A program made the position numbers and the translations under genes. The notes beneath the pieces are model-generated. The model was not told the origin of the DNA. It did no database searches and saw only the letters and a list, made by a program, of their open reading frames with translations. Shown here piece after piece: positions 7,266 to 13,684 of a stretch of DNA of 23,729 nt. The first letter of the stretch is position 1; every line of letters begins with the position of its first letter. The DNA is from a virus, in the IMG/VR virus record IMGVR_UViG_3300026320_000028, positions 1 through 23,729 of that record; one strand, 5' to 3'.

Positions 7266-8564
7266 CTAGTTGTAAAATGGATTTTCGACTACTTCCACTT
7301 TGCCAATATAATCGCTGTCATCTTCATAAGCATAACGAGTCGCGTCAATCAAATGGTTATTGCGATCCACCGGGACAGGAAGTCCGCCACTTCTCACAAC
7401 CGCGCCGCCTGCATCCTCTTTCCATTTGTAGGTTGAAAATTCATTCTGTGCATTAATGCACTTCTTGTCTATTATAATCCTTTGCTGCTGTAGCCATTGG
7501 ATACCATGGACGATTGAGTCTTTGCCCTTCTTCGCGCCGGCTGCCTCAACGCCGTGTTGTCTTAATTCTTTAATCCCCTTTGGTTCTGCACTATCAAATA
7601 CTATTCGTTCAGACCCTATAATGTTCTTTACTCTCTCTGCCAGTATATCATTTGTTAAGCCTAATTCGTAGAGCTCATCGAATATGTAAATCGTTTTGTG
7701 CTTCTTGTCATAATGGCTTGATATGATAGCCGCGGGGTCAGTCGAGAAACCGAAGTCGCCGCCATTGCGCTTGTTCGTTCGCTGTTCTAATGGTAGATTG
7801 TATTCACCATCCTCAAGTAAATCAGCCACTATCCAATTCGTGAAAATGACATTCCCAAGCACACCCCAATTGCCGAGGGTGTAGACATTGAAAAAGTATG
7901 GATCACTCTCATTCTCGAGGTCGGCAATATCGTCTTTCTCGAGAAAGCGATTATCTTTATAAGTGGTTTTTAGAACTGTCAGTCTCTCGCTGTGATAAGC
8001 TGTCTGTCCATCCGCCCAACCCAAGCCGGAGAAATACGCCTTGAATACCCAATGATTCTTGAATATCGGATTGAACAGCAAGGTAATTGTCTTTCTTATA
8101 TCACCTTCCACTTTCCCCCTTTGACGTTTCATCAATTGCTTTATGGAGTTTTGGTTTGTCTCTGTGGCTTCCTCCACAATTATGTCAGTAAGTACACCTT
8201 TTTTAAAGGCAATGGATTTAAGCTTTTCAACGTCATCCAAGCCCGCGAATACTGCCTGGTATCCGTTCTTACAAGTCACTGTGCCATCTGTTTTATTGAT
8301 ATTGAATAAGTCATCCAATCCCCACTCGGATATGACTTTAGCCACCTCTGTAGCTACTGATCCACGAATGGACGTCTTAGTCTGACGGCAGATAAGATAA
8401 TTATGTCCGCCTTGCAAGAGATGGTAAATGGTTCTCTGGCCGACAATGAACTTGCTTTTACCAGATGAAGCCCCTCCGAAGTATATCTGTATGCGTGCTT
8501 GATTATCTAATTCCGGGATATATATGTCATTAATGGCCGACTTGGGGATATTGACGTTAATCAT
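7266..8564 (-). CDS. terL: Terminase large subunit (TerL)
   Basis: 432 residues, a two-domain packaging motor of the Terminase_3 (SPP1/PBSX) type. Walker A is FGGASSGKS (residues 29-37, K36), and Walker B with the catalytic glutamate is DIIVEEATE (E131/E132). The C-terminal nuclease acidic residues are D270 (GGDFGFSTDP), D324 (VFDSAEPKG) and D407 (NHLIDATRYA). All key residues are present, so it should be active. The start overlaps the TerS stop by 8 nt (ATGATTAA). Confidence 0.96.
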   Translation of the reverse strand: MINVNIPKSAINDIYIPELDNQARIQIYFGGASSGKSKFIVGQRTIYHLLQGGHNYLICRQTKTSIRGSVATEVAKVISEWGLDDLFNINKTDGTVTCKNGYQAVFAGLDDVEKLKSIAFKKGVLTDIIVEEATETNQNSIKQLMKRQRGKVEGDIRKTITLLFNPIFKNHWVFKAYFSGLGWADGQTAYHSERLTVLKTTYKDNRFLEKDDIADLENESDPYFFNVYTLGNWGVLGNVIFTNWIVADLLEDGEYNLPLEQRTNKRNGGDFGFSTDPAAIISSHYDKKHKTIYIFDELYELGLTNDILAERVKNIIGSERIVFDSAEPKGIKELRQHGVEAAGAKKGKDSIVHGIQWLQQQRIIIDKKCINAQNEFSTYKWKEDAGGAVVRSGGLPVPVDRNNHLIDATRYAYEDDSDYIGKVEVVENPFYN

Positions 8565-9087
8565 CCGTCAGCTTTACGTTTATTGTGAGGTTCGCGTCCT
8601 TCAATTTTCCGCCCATTTTCAATATATTTGTTTGAGCTGCATCAGCGGCATAGAGTTCGAGTTCCAATTCATGGATTTCCTTGTCCTCACCATCTTTGGT
8701 TTTGGCCTGAATAATGGTTGTCTTTTGCTTGAACTTCTTTATCAGCTTCGTAAGTCCCTTGTCCTTGGCGGATTTCAAGTCCAATGAACCCCCAACCGAT
8801 GTTATCTCCATCAGTTCACCTATGTCCCCACGCGCTATATCTGATTGATAAGCGATGGCCTCATCAGCCGCCATTTGTCCTACCGCAATACGTCGATTTA
8901 CCTCGGCCCTAATGTTAGGCTTTGCTAGGAACTCAGCAACGCTTGATCGTGCCGAATCGTATCCTGATTTAGGATGTGTCTCTAGCCAAGCACGAGTGCC
9001 ATTCATGTGCAGAAAATATCTATTCAATACGGCTTTATCTTTGGGGGTTAAGGGTTTTTCTTCTGGTTTCTTTTCTTTCTTTGTCAT
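8557..9087 (-). CDS. terS: Terminase small subunit (TerS)
   Basis: 176 residues. After a lysine-rich start, LTPKDKAVLNRYFLHMNGTRAWLETH is the helix-turn-helix entry of the Terminase_2 family, followed by SARSSVAEFLAKPNIRAEVN, the family signature. The C-terminal part should form the oligomer core and the TerL contact (ELELYAADAAQTNILKMGG). TerS recognises the packaging site and loads TerL. No cos or pac site could be identified from the sequence. It is directly upstream of TerL with an 8-nt overlap. Confidence 0.92.
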   Translation of the reverse strand: MTKKEKKPEEKPLTPKDKAVLNRYFLHMNGTRAWLETHPKSGYDSARSSVAEFLAKPNIRAEVNRRIAVGQMAADEAIAYQSDIARGDIGELMEITSVGGSLDLKSAKDKGLTKLIKKFKQKTTIIQAKTKDGEDKEIHELELELYAADAAQTNILKMGGKLKDANLTINVKLTDD

Positions 9088-9108
9088 AGCCTATAGTATA
9101 TCCCTCTT

Positions 9109-9288
9109 TCATCCTTCCTTAGTCTTTATCATGGGAGGCTCATGTGGCAGAGGTAAGCCGGGGATTGATTGCTTTAGTCTCTCTGCCTTCTCGATGAGTA
9201 ATAGATGTTCCTCGCAAGTTAATGGGTTAGGAGGCAATATGGGATTGCTTGTAATCACCAGTAAGAGGAGGAATATAATATGCTTCAT
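9109..9288 (-). CDS. Secreted or membrane-anchored microprotein
   Basis: 59 residues from the ATG at 9288, which overlaps the upstream stop as TAATG. It begins MKHIIFLLLLVITSN, a signal peptide or anchor, followed by a proline-rich stretch (PILPPNPLTCEEH) and a charged helix ending PMIKTKEG. There is no proper lipobox before the cysteine (PLTC has T at -1), so a Rz1-like lipoprotein is not supported. It is the last of four coupled microgenes ahead of TerS. Function unknown. Confidence 0.6.
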   Translation of the reverse strand: MKHIIFLLLLVITSNPILPPNPLTCEEHLLLIEKAERLKQSIPGLPLPHEPPMIKTKEG

Positions 9289-9434
9289 TATCGTTTTGGA
9301 GTGTCGAGATTCATATATAGTAAATTGAGCAGACAAAGCGCTAGGCCCACTAATGCGGAAACAATATGTCCGCTTATGAATTGTTGTAATCCCGTAGCTA
9401 TGCAGGCGCCCGCCAGAAAGGCATGGAGTTTCAT
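9288..9434 (-). CDS. Small two-helix membrane protein
   Basis: 48 residues, starting MKLHAFLAGACIATGLQQ and ending LLYMNLDTPKR. Two hydrophobic stretches (about 5-17 and 25-41) suggest a hairpin membrane protein. A strong ribosome binding site (GGAGG) precedes the ATG, which overlaps the upstream stop as ATGA. The downstream gene starts within its stop (TAATG). A small holin-like or membrane accessory function is possible but not shown. Confidence 0.65.
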   Translation of the reverse strand: MKLHAFLAGACIATGLQQFISGHIVSALVGLALCLLNLLYMNLDTPKR

Positions 9435-9601
9435 ACGTCCTCCTTTCTCGGCAATCTCGCCAGTATCTCACCATTCAACATAATAGGCACATTCCTTTGT
9501 GTTGGTAGATTATATCCCAGTCCTCTATCTGTGCATTCGTTGAGGAGGAAGGCTGAAAGATAGAGAATTAGAAATAACTGGGCGATGATGTTATGAATCA
9601 T
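9431..9601 (-). CDS. Small single-pass membrane protein
   Basis: 56 residues from the ATG at 9601, chosen because it overlaps the previous stop as ATGA; a GTG at 9625 is a longer alternative. The N-terminus has one membrane segment (IIAQLFLILYLSAFLLN), and a polar tail ends EILARLPRKEDV. It is the second of four tightly coupled microgenes between the membrane/HTH gene and TerS. No family recognised. Confidence 0.6.
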   Translation of the reverse strand: MIHNIIAQLFLILYLSAFLLNECTDRGLGYNLPTQRNVPIMLNGEILARLPRKEDV

Positions 9602-9771
9602 ATCTGCGATGTTAAATGGTAGCACTTATGGACTTTGCACCAATAGGCCCGGCATTCCTTGTGCCGTGGATCGCCTTGTTCTTTAATTCTCTTCAAGGCC
9701 CATTCAGCGCCATGTTTTGTAAAGCAGGCTTTTGTCTTTCCATTGATAGGTAGGCAGGGCTTTTTTGCCAT
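9598..9771 (-). CDS. Small Cys/His-rich phage protein
   Basis: 57 residues: MAKKPCLPINGKTKACFTKH at the start, and ECRAYWCKVHKCYHLTSQ at the end. The C-x-x-x-x-C-x-x-H-x-C-x-H spacing and the YHLTS ending match small zinc-finger-like proteins common in phage genomes, which are usually uncharacterised. The basic middle (KRIKEQGDPRHK) could bind nucleic acid. The stop overlaps the next start as ATGA. Confidence 0.7.
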   Translation of the reverse strand: MAKKPCLPINGKTKACFTKHGAEWALKRIKEQGDPRHKECRAYWCKVHKCYHLTSQI

Positions 9772-9777
9772 GTCATA

Positions 9778-10533
9778 TTATCCGATTTTTGGCAATTCTT
9801 TTATGGATTGCCAGGGCCTGTCACCTTTTTTGATTCTTGACTTCCAGTTGCCCGCCGTGCCATTGCTGACACCGAGTTGCCTTTGAATTGCCTTCCGACC
9901 ATTGGCAGAAATATAGGCAATATCTTCAGCTGACAATTCGCCCCATTTTTTCTCAGTCACTTGTCCATCAACGGTTGTCAGATTTGTAGATTGCGGAGGG
10001 GCATCTGGTAATAAACGCAGGGCAGCCACTTCAATGCGAACCGCTATAACACCTGTCACGTTCTGGAATAGGCCAGCTACTGCCTTGGTGATGCGTTGCC
10101 ATGCTGTTAGCTTGCCCTTCCATGCTTCGTCTACTGAGGCTTGAAGCCTTCCCAGATAGGCAACCCCAAGAGTCGGGATAGCGCCAAATAATAAGGCCGT
10201 GATTTGCATTCCATAACGAAGCCAAACCGGACCTATGCCAAGGAAATTGCTGTTCGGGGTAATCAATTGCGAAGCGGATAGATCGCGGATCAACTCGAAT
10301 TCATTGAAAATCAAATCTACTGCGAGGAACATACGCGCAGCATCCTTTGCGGCCTTTTGAGTAGTTTCATTAAATCCAGTGTAATACATGCTGACATAGA
10401 CACCTCCAGCTATGCCGAGAGAGAAGGGCCAGCCCATAAAACCTACATGAAGGGCATCGGCTATGTAAAAGGCCACGCGGTAGACAGTGATGACAATAAA
10501 GAAAAAGCTAAGATGTTCTGCGATCTTACGCAT
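9778..10533 (-). CDS. Membrane protein with C-terminal helix-turn-helix
   Basis: 251 residues from the ATG at 10533, which overlaps the upstream stop by 8 nt (ATGCGTAA). There are about four hydrophobic stretches: near 9-26 (SFFFIVITVYRVAFYIA), 33-51, a weaker one near 68-80, and 108-127 (ITALLFGAIPTLGVAYLG). The cytoplasmic C-terminus, about 200-235, reads EDIAYISANGRKAIQRQLGV followed by SNGTAGNWKSRI, a clear helix-turn-helix. The arrangement suggests membrane-tethered DNA binding. No family was recognised with confidence. Confidence 0.7.
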   Translation of the reverse strand: MRKIAEHLSFFFIVITVYRVAFYIADALHVGFMGWPFSLGIAGGVYVSMYYTGFNETTQKAAKDAARMFLAVDLIFNEFELIRDLSASQLITPNSNFLGIGPVWLRYGMQITALLFGAIPTLGVAYLGRLQASVDEAWKGKLTAWQRITKAVAGLFQNVTGVIAVRIEVAALRLLPDAPPQSTNLTTVDGQVTEKKWGELSAEDIAYISANGRKAIQRQLGVSNGTAGNWKSRIKKGDRPWQSIKELPKIG

Positions 10534-10816
10534 CACCGCCTGCTTTCTTCTCTAACTCATCAATTCTGGCCTTGAGTGCATTAATAATAACAGCTACAGC
10601 ATAATCATTCACCCATCCCGGTTCGCGCATCAATGTGGTGGTAGTCGCCTTGTCGCGATTCAAATCGTAGAGGATGCCATCGGCAGGTTGCTTGATAAAT
10701 TTTGAGATGTGGGCACCGCTAATTCCTTCAAGATTCTCAAAGACGACAATCCCCTTCGCTTCTTGTTCTTGAATCATGGAAAGTTTCTTTTCCTGAATTT
10801 CAGTTCGTTCAGTCAT
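10526..10816 (-). CDS. Small coiled-coil protein of unknown function
   Basis: 96 residues from the ATG at 10816, chosen because AAAGGA lies 9 nt upstream; an in-frame ATG at 10945 would overlap the HNH gene heavily. Helical ends (RTEIQEKKLSMIQEQEAKG, and INALKARIDELEKKAGGDA) flank a central region with ISGAHISKFIKQPADGILYD. Probably oligomeric. No family recognised. It ends in an 8-nt overlap with the membrane/HTH gene. Confidence 0.6.
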   Translation of the reverse strand: MTERTEIQEKKLSMIQEQEAKGIVVFENLEGISGAHISKFIKQPADGILYDLNRDKATTTTLMREPGWVNDYAVAVIINALKARIDELEKKAGGDA

Positions 10817-10830
10817 GCGATTATTCCTTT

Positions 10831-11232
10831 CTAATTTATGAAGTCGATTCTGTATCGTAATTTCAAGGGCAGACTTTCCAGCCATTCCTTCATATGCTGG
10901 CCGCCGAAGCGCGTACATTGAATTGCAAAGAATTTCTTCCGCCATTCCAAGGTATTGAATTTCCTCAAATGGACGTGTTCAAAATGATTCACCAGCACCA
11001 GATTCTCTGGAACGTCCAATTCCGGGTGATCCTTCATCCGTCCAATAAGGCAATGGTGGGCATCCTCTCCGCGTTCCTGGCATTCGCCACATTCACACAG
11101 TGGACCTCTTTGACGAACGAATGCTGCTTTATCGAAGTTCACCATAACGGCCTTAGACTTAGGCACCGACTTCTTCTTTTCCTTGCGGACAGCAAGAGGC
11201 TTAGGAACTGCGCGCTTATTCAGGAGGGGCAT
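10831..11232 (-). CDS. HNH-like nuclease protein
   Basis: 133 residues. A basic N-terminus (KKKSVPKSKAVMVNF) is followed by CECGECQERGEDAHHCLIGR, then PENLVLVNHFEHVH. The arrangement of cysteines, the double histidine, the asparagine near NLVLV and the final His-x-His is the beta-beta-alpha metal pattern of HNH proteins. The C-terminus (KKFFAIQCTRFG) is family-neutral. Phage HNH proteins near terminase genes often assist packaging cleavage, which could apply here since TerS is about 2 kb downstream. It overlaps the methyltransferase-like gene by 13 nt. Confidence 0.65.
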   Translation of the reverse strand: MPLLNKRAVPKPLAVRKEKKKSVPKSKAVMVNFDKAAFVRQRGPLCECGECQERGEDAHHCLIGRMKDHPELDVPENLVLVNHFEHVHLRKFNTLEWRKKFFAIQCTRFGGQHMKEWLESLPLKLRYRIDFIN

Positions 11233-11834
11233 ATGTCACCCCATTGGGAGGCCATAGCATCGGCTATACCTTGATAGGTTTCTGATCTATCGCGCTTACG
11301 GGTTGGCGATTTAGCCATGCGCCACACTCTTTCCCATGATTTACGCTCAGGTGTTCCATGTGGCGGTGGCGGACCAACCTCGTTGGTGTGAACCAATGCC
11401 GGGAGATTATATGTTTTTATGCCTGTTTTCTTTACCTCCCGGTGCCCGAAGTTATGAGGCTGGATATATTGAGGCTTTCCGATTCGTGTCCATAGAGTGC
11501 TTGCGGGATTTTCAAATGCACAGCCTATGCGGGCATACTTCTTTGCCAACCCCCACAGGTCATTGGCCCATTCCAAAGTTGCGAGTCGTGCTTGATAGCC
11601 GGGTTTTCCTTCCGCGTACCATTTATTGCCGCATACGGCCATTTCGGTACATTCGTAATGCAGGATGATAATATCCCAAGGCCCATAATTGATTACCGCC
11701 TCTTTGACATCCATTTGCAGGTGCGGGCCTCCGTTACGGGCCGGAACAAGATCGTTTGAATATGCCTCATGGCCCAGCTTGAGAAAGGCATCACGCACCT
11801 TGCCGCTTTCTTCGCAACCGACAAGGATTCTCAC
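11220..11834 (-). CDS. Phage DNA cytosine-methyltransferase-like protein with altered PPC motif
   Basis: 204 residues with a GTG start overlapping the previous stop as GTGA; a GGGGAGG ribosome binding site precedes it. MRILVGCEESGKVRDAF is the SAM-binding N-terminus of the short phage Dcm-like family, FENPASTLWTRIGKPQYIQP is the ENP region, and ETYQGIADAMASQWG is the family C-terminus. The catalytic loop normally reads HPPC followed by T; here it reads LHYECTEMAVCG, so both prolines are gone while cysteine 62 remains. The fold is confident. Activity or target may differ from standard 5-methylcytosine formation. Confidence 0.8.
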   Translation of the reverse strand: MRILVGCEESGKVRDAFLKLGHEAYSNDLVPARNGGPHLQMDVKEAVINYGPWDIIILHYECTEMAVCGNKWYAEGKPGYQARLATLEWANDLWGLAKKYARIGCAFENPASTLWTRIGKPQYIQPHNFGHREVKKTGIKTYNLPALVHTNEVGPPPPHGTPERKSWERVWRMAKSPTRKRDRSETYQGIADAMASQWGDICPS

Positions 11835-11974
11835 CTCCCCTCAGCTTTCCGTATCATGGCAGTTTCATACTTTCTCCAAGACTCATATCCCATGGATTTA
11901 GCCACCTTGTTGAGGGTGGCTAATCGTTTGGCTTGCTTCTCACGGGACGTTAAGGGAAGTTTCTTATTTGCCAC
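11831..11974 (-). CDS. Small basic protein
   Basis: 47 residues with a GTG start at 11974 that overlaps the preceding stop by 11 nt. It begins MANKKLPLTSREKQAKRLA and ends AMIRKAEGR. Very basic and helical, with a middle section AKSMGYESWRKYE, so it could bind nucleic acid. The stop overlaps the methyltransferase-like gene start by 4 nt (GTGA). No family recognised. Confidence 0.55.
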   Translation of the reverse strand: MANKKLPLTSREKQAKRLATLNKVAKSMGYESWRKYETAMIRKAEGR

Positions 11975-12113
11975 GGGAGGCTTTCAATTCTGCAAGTAAA
12001 CGGACGCGTTGTTCATGGGCCTGCTTGGCATTCTCAGTCTTGCCGAAGCGGATATAAGCCTTTTCTGCCTTACGTGCAAATTTCAACATTCCTTTGATTT
12101 GTGAAATAGTCAT
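11964..12113 (-). CDS. Small basic helical protein, first gene of the operon
   Basis: 49 residues, MTISQIKGMLKFARKAEKAY at the start and LLAELKASRGK at the end. It has a clear AAGGAG ribosome binding site 8 nt before the ATG and lies about 25 nt downstream of the -10 box of the promoter at 12138-12166. It is therefore the first gene of the leftward transcript towards the packaging genes. High lysine/arginine content; no family recognised. Confidence 0.6.
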   Translation of the reverse strand: MTISQIKGMLKFARKAEKAYIRFGKTENAKQAHEQRVRLLAELKASRGK

Positions 12114-12137
12114 GATGTTTTCTCCTTGAATAGCCTA

Positions 12138-12166
12138 ATATTACAGCAAGTTAGCTAACTTGTCAA
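12138..12166 (-). promoter_or_regulatory. Leftward sigma70-type promoter
   Basis: On the minus strand, TTGACA (12161-12166) is followed by a 17-nt spacer and TAATAT (12138-12143). The -35 is perfect and the -10 matches four of six, with a TG just upstream. It would start the transcript for 12113 and the packaging genes beyond. The -35 overlaps the stop of the gene ending at 12163. The spacer contains a palindromic operator. Confidence 0.7.
12147..12162. promoter_or_regulatory. 16-bp palindromic operator
   Basis: CAAGTTAGCTAACTTG is a perfect 16-bp palindrome occupying most of the spacer between -35 and -10 of the leftward promoter and touching the -35 box. A dimeric repressor bound here would block polymerase. 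No other copy was noticed in the window. Confidence 0.65.
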
Positions 12167-12390
12167 GGGGCAAAATACATCACTTCCTCTACGTCCTCCT
12201 CCAATAGTGGCATAAGCACATCGATACTTCCCTGCGCTACCGGGAGTCTCACATAGCCCTTCATTTGTCTATCCTCCCACTTCCAGATATAGGGGCGGAA
12301 GAATATTTGAACATCTAGGGAATTGGATAAGCCAATGGTGTGTGCGTTTTCAATTACGCGGTATTGCGTGAGGGGCTTATTAGTTAGCAT
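12163..12390 (-). CDS. Small uncharacterised protein
   Basis: 75 residues, MLTNKPLTQYRVIENAHTIG at the start, with a beta-rich middle (VQIFFRPYIWKWEDRQMKGY) and an acidic end (LLEEDVEEVMYFAP). No family recognised. The ATG overlaps the upstream stop by 11 nt. Its stop codon lies in the -35 box of the next promoter. Confidence 0.55.
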   Translation of the reverse strand: MLTNKPLTQYRVIENAHTIGLSNSLDVQIFFRPYIWKWEDRQMKGYVRLPVAQGSIDVLMPLLEEDVEEVMYFAP

Positions 12391-12634
12391 CCTTTACCTC
12401 TCTTTTTGTTAGTTCAATTTCCATTCTTTCCATTCGTTCTTTATGTTTGCGGACGCGATATTGTTCGTAAGCTTCTTCTGGTTCCAAATATCGAAATGTC
12501 TTATGGATAACAGGATTTTTCTTTGTTGGGCATCCATCCTTGCGCCATTGAATTATCCACGTTTCTAAATCAAATGCGTTCATGGTATTAAAGGGTGATT
12601 CGGCGGGGTGAATATCTGTCATTTGTTGAGTCAT
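12380..12634 (-). CDS. Small uncharacterised charged protein
   Basis: 84 residues. The middle contains FDLETWIIQWRKDGCPTKK, and the C-terminal helix is highly charged (YRVRKHKERMERMEIELTKR). No family recognised. It starts at a TAATG junction with the preceding gene, so translation is probably coupled; a second in-frame ATG follows four codons later. Confidence 0.55.
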   Translation of the reverse strand: MTQQMTDIHPAESPFNTMNAFDLETWIIQWRKDGCPTKKNPVIHKTFRYLEPEEAYEQYRVRKHKERMERMEIELTKREVKDAN

Positions 12635-12867
12635 TATATATCTGTCCAGTCTGGAACATCCGGTTCCTCTATTTCAGCTTCAGCGCGTTCTATCTTCGCG
12701 CCTAAGTCAATTGCTTTCTTTGTGCAATAGGCGAAATTTCCGCGAGAATCGATGGCTTGATATTCCCTTGCCAGAGATAGCCACTCATCCGCCGTCTGAT
12801 CGTCGCGCAGGTTAAGCATCTTCTTCTTTTGGTTGAGTATGGCTTGTGATTCAAATACATCACTCAT
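12634..12867 (-). CDS. Small acidic helical protein
   Basis: 77 residues, starting MSDVFESQAILNQKKKMLNL and ending EEPDVPDWTDI. Predicted mostly helical, with an acidic tail. Possible accessory of the neighbouring gene, with which it shares an 8-nt overlap (ATGAGTGA). No family recognised. Confidence 0.55.
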   Translation of the reverse strand: MSDVFESQAILNQKKKMLNLRDDQTADEWLSLAREYQAIDSRGNFAYCTKKAIDLGAKIERAEAEIEEPDVPDWTDI

Positions 12868-13312
12868 GTTCCGACCTTTCCCGAAGTATATCTATTTTGC
12901 TTCGGATGACGACTTTTTGATTTGGTATCTCTTCTCTCATCGTGGCGGCTTTGCCTCGTGCTACATTGATTAAACTCTGCGGACCGGCCACCGTATGAGG
13001 CCATGTTCCGCCATGAGTCTTTGCATATTCTACATAATCCGCGTGGAGGGCGATTATTACCGCAACTCCTTTCTCTCCACATGCTTGTTTTACATCCTCT
13101 AATGCGGCGCACCAGAATGAGTATTGACTCTTCTCTCGCTTCTTAGGCTTTCCCGGAAGTGAGAACAGCCAGGTGTCGCGCAGGCATTCCGCATAATCCC
13201 ATAAATGTGCTGGATATTCGTGAAAGTCTCCTCGGAATAAATCTACGTTGTAGCTTGTTGCTTCATTCGTCGGCTTTTCGTCTATTTCTTTGTGGCAATG
13301 CGGACATAACAT
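12860..13312 (-). CDS. Zinc-motif protein of unknown function
   Basis: 150 residues from the ATG at 13312, chosen for its AAAGGA ribosome binding site; the frame stays open upstream to a TAG at 13519. It begins MLCPHCHKEIDEKP, a CxxC zinc motif. The body includes DYAECLRDTWLF, EKSQYSFWCAALEDVKQACG, and THGGTWPHTVAGPQSLINVA; the last is faintly like the C-terminal domains of phage replication-initiator proteins. That reading is weak. See the separate entry for the sequence upstream of the start. Confidence 0.6.
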   Translation of the reverse strand: MLCPHCHKEIDEKPTNEATSYNVDLFRGDFHEYPAHLWDYAECLRDTWLFSLPGKPKKREKSQYSFWCAALEDVKQACGEKGVAVIIALHADYVEYAKTHGGTWPHTVAGPQSLINVARGKAATMREEIPNQKVVIRSKIDILRERSEHE

Positions 13313-13330
13313 CTTGTTTTCCTTTCTCTC

Positions 13331-13405
13331 CACCTTTGGGCGGAGGCTTGAGATTGACGCGTTGGTGCCTTGTAATTTGCTGACTTCACGCATCACCTTT
13401 GGGCG
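13331..13405. repeat. 12-bp direct repeat pair
   Basis: CACCTTTGGGCG (plus strand) at 13331-13342 and again at 13394-13405, 63 nt apart. The spacing is a multiple of three, and both copies read RPKV in the frame extending upstream of the 13312 gene, so they may be coding remnants or a duplicated binding site. Confidence 0.5.
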
Positions 13406-13516
13406 TATGGCTGTCGATTGCTTGCTAGTGGTGCTTCCTATTAGCCCGTAGTGCTTCGCCTGTTGAAACGCATCTATTCCGCGTAGGCCGTTAGGAACGT
13501 TCGTATGGTGCCAGTA

Positions 13517-13630
13517 CTATTTTACATCTAGTCGATGTTTATTCTCGGCGTGCCCTTCGTTGTCCGTAAGGGTATGTGATCTAATTTCGGTTCGCCACTC
13601 CCGCCCTGTGTTGCGGTCAGCCGCACCCAT
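13517..13630 (-). CDS. Possible 37-residue ORF ending in TAG
   Basis: ATG at 13630, starting MGAADRNTGREWRTEIRSHT and ending NKHRLDVK before TAG. No ribosome binding site is visible (the upstream sequence is C-rich), so the start is doubtful. After the TAG the same frame continues open into the 13312 gene. It could be a small gene, a pseudogene fragment or chance. Confidence 0.2.
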   Translation of the reverse strand: MGAADRNTGREWRTEIRSHTLTDNEGHAENKHRLDVK

Positions 13631-13663
13631 AGGGAGGTTTGCCTTATATTTAATTATAGCTTC

Positions 13664-13679
13664 GGCGCCAGGCAGCGCC
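13664..13679. other. Small GC hairpin downstream of the nuclease gene
   Basis: GGCGC (13664-13668) pairs with GCGCC (13675-13679) around a CAGGCA loop. On the minus strand it follows the stop of the 13685 gene, but no T-run follows, so it is not a convincing intrinsic terminator. It may stabilise the mRNA end. Confidence 0.35.
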
Positions 13680-13684
13680 TAGCG

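Larger units (their letters stand above)
13313..13684. other. Gene-poor region with no convincing gene
   Basis: About 370 nt without a confident gene. On the minus strand the frame of the 13312 gene stays open upstream except for one TAG at 13517-13519, and beyond that another open stretch runs to a TAG near 13678. CGCCCAAAGGTG occurs twice in that frame, 63 nt apart (plus-strand positions 13331-13342 and 13394-13405), each encoding RPKV. A TATAAT (13653-13658, minus) has no good -35. Candidate explanations are a decayed gene, a readthrough extension or a regulatory leader. Confidence 0.4.

Noticed and set aside
9109-9288. Rz1-type lipoprotein
   Set aside because: Proline-rich and secreted, but the residues before the cysteine (PLTC) do not form a lipobox.
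8855-9328. 157-codon plus-strand frame over TerS and the microgenes
   Set aside because: Antisense to TerS, whose family motifs are clear, and to three coupled microgenes.
10894-11274. 126-codon plus-strand frame
   Set aside because: Antisense to the HNH-like gene; composition is that of a shadow frame.
12860-13630. Phage-wide recoding of TAG
   Set aside because: Several neighbours (2048, 3556, 4244, 17395) end at TAG with perfectly placed overlaps or family-consistent ends, so TAG works as a stop.
13313-13684. Group I intron or tRNA in the gene-poor stretch
   Set aside because: A CGACTAGA string and a small hairpin recall intron cores, but no complete P3-P8 core or cloverleaf could be assembled.
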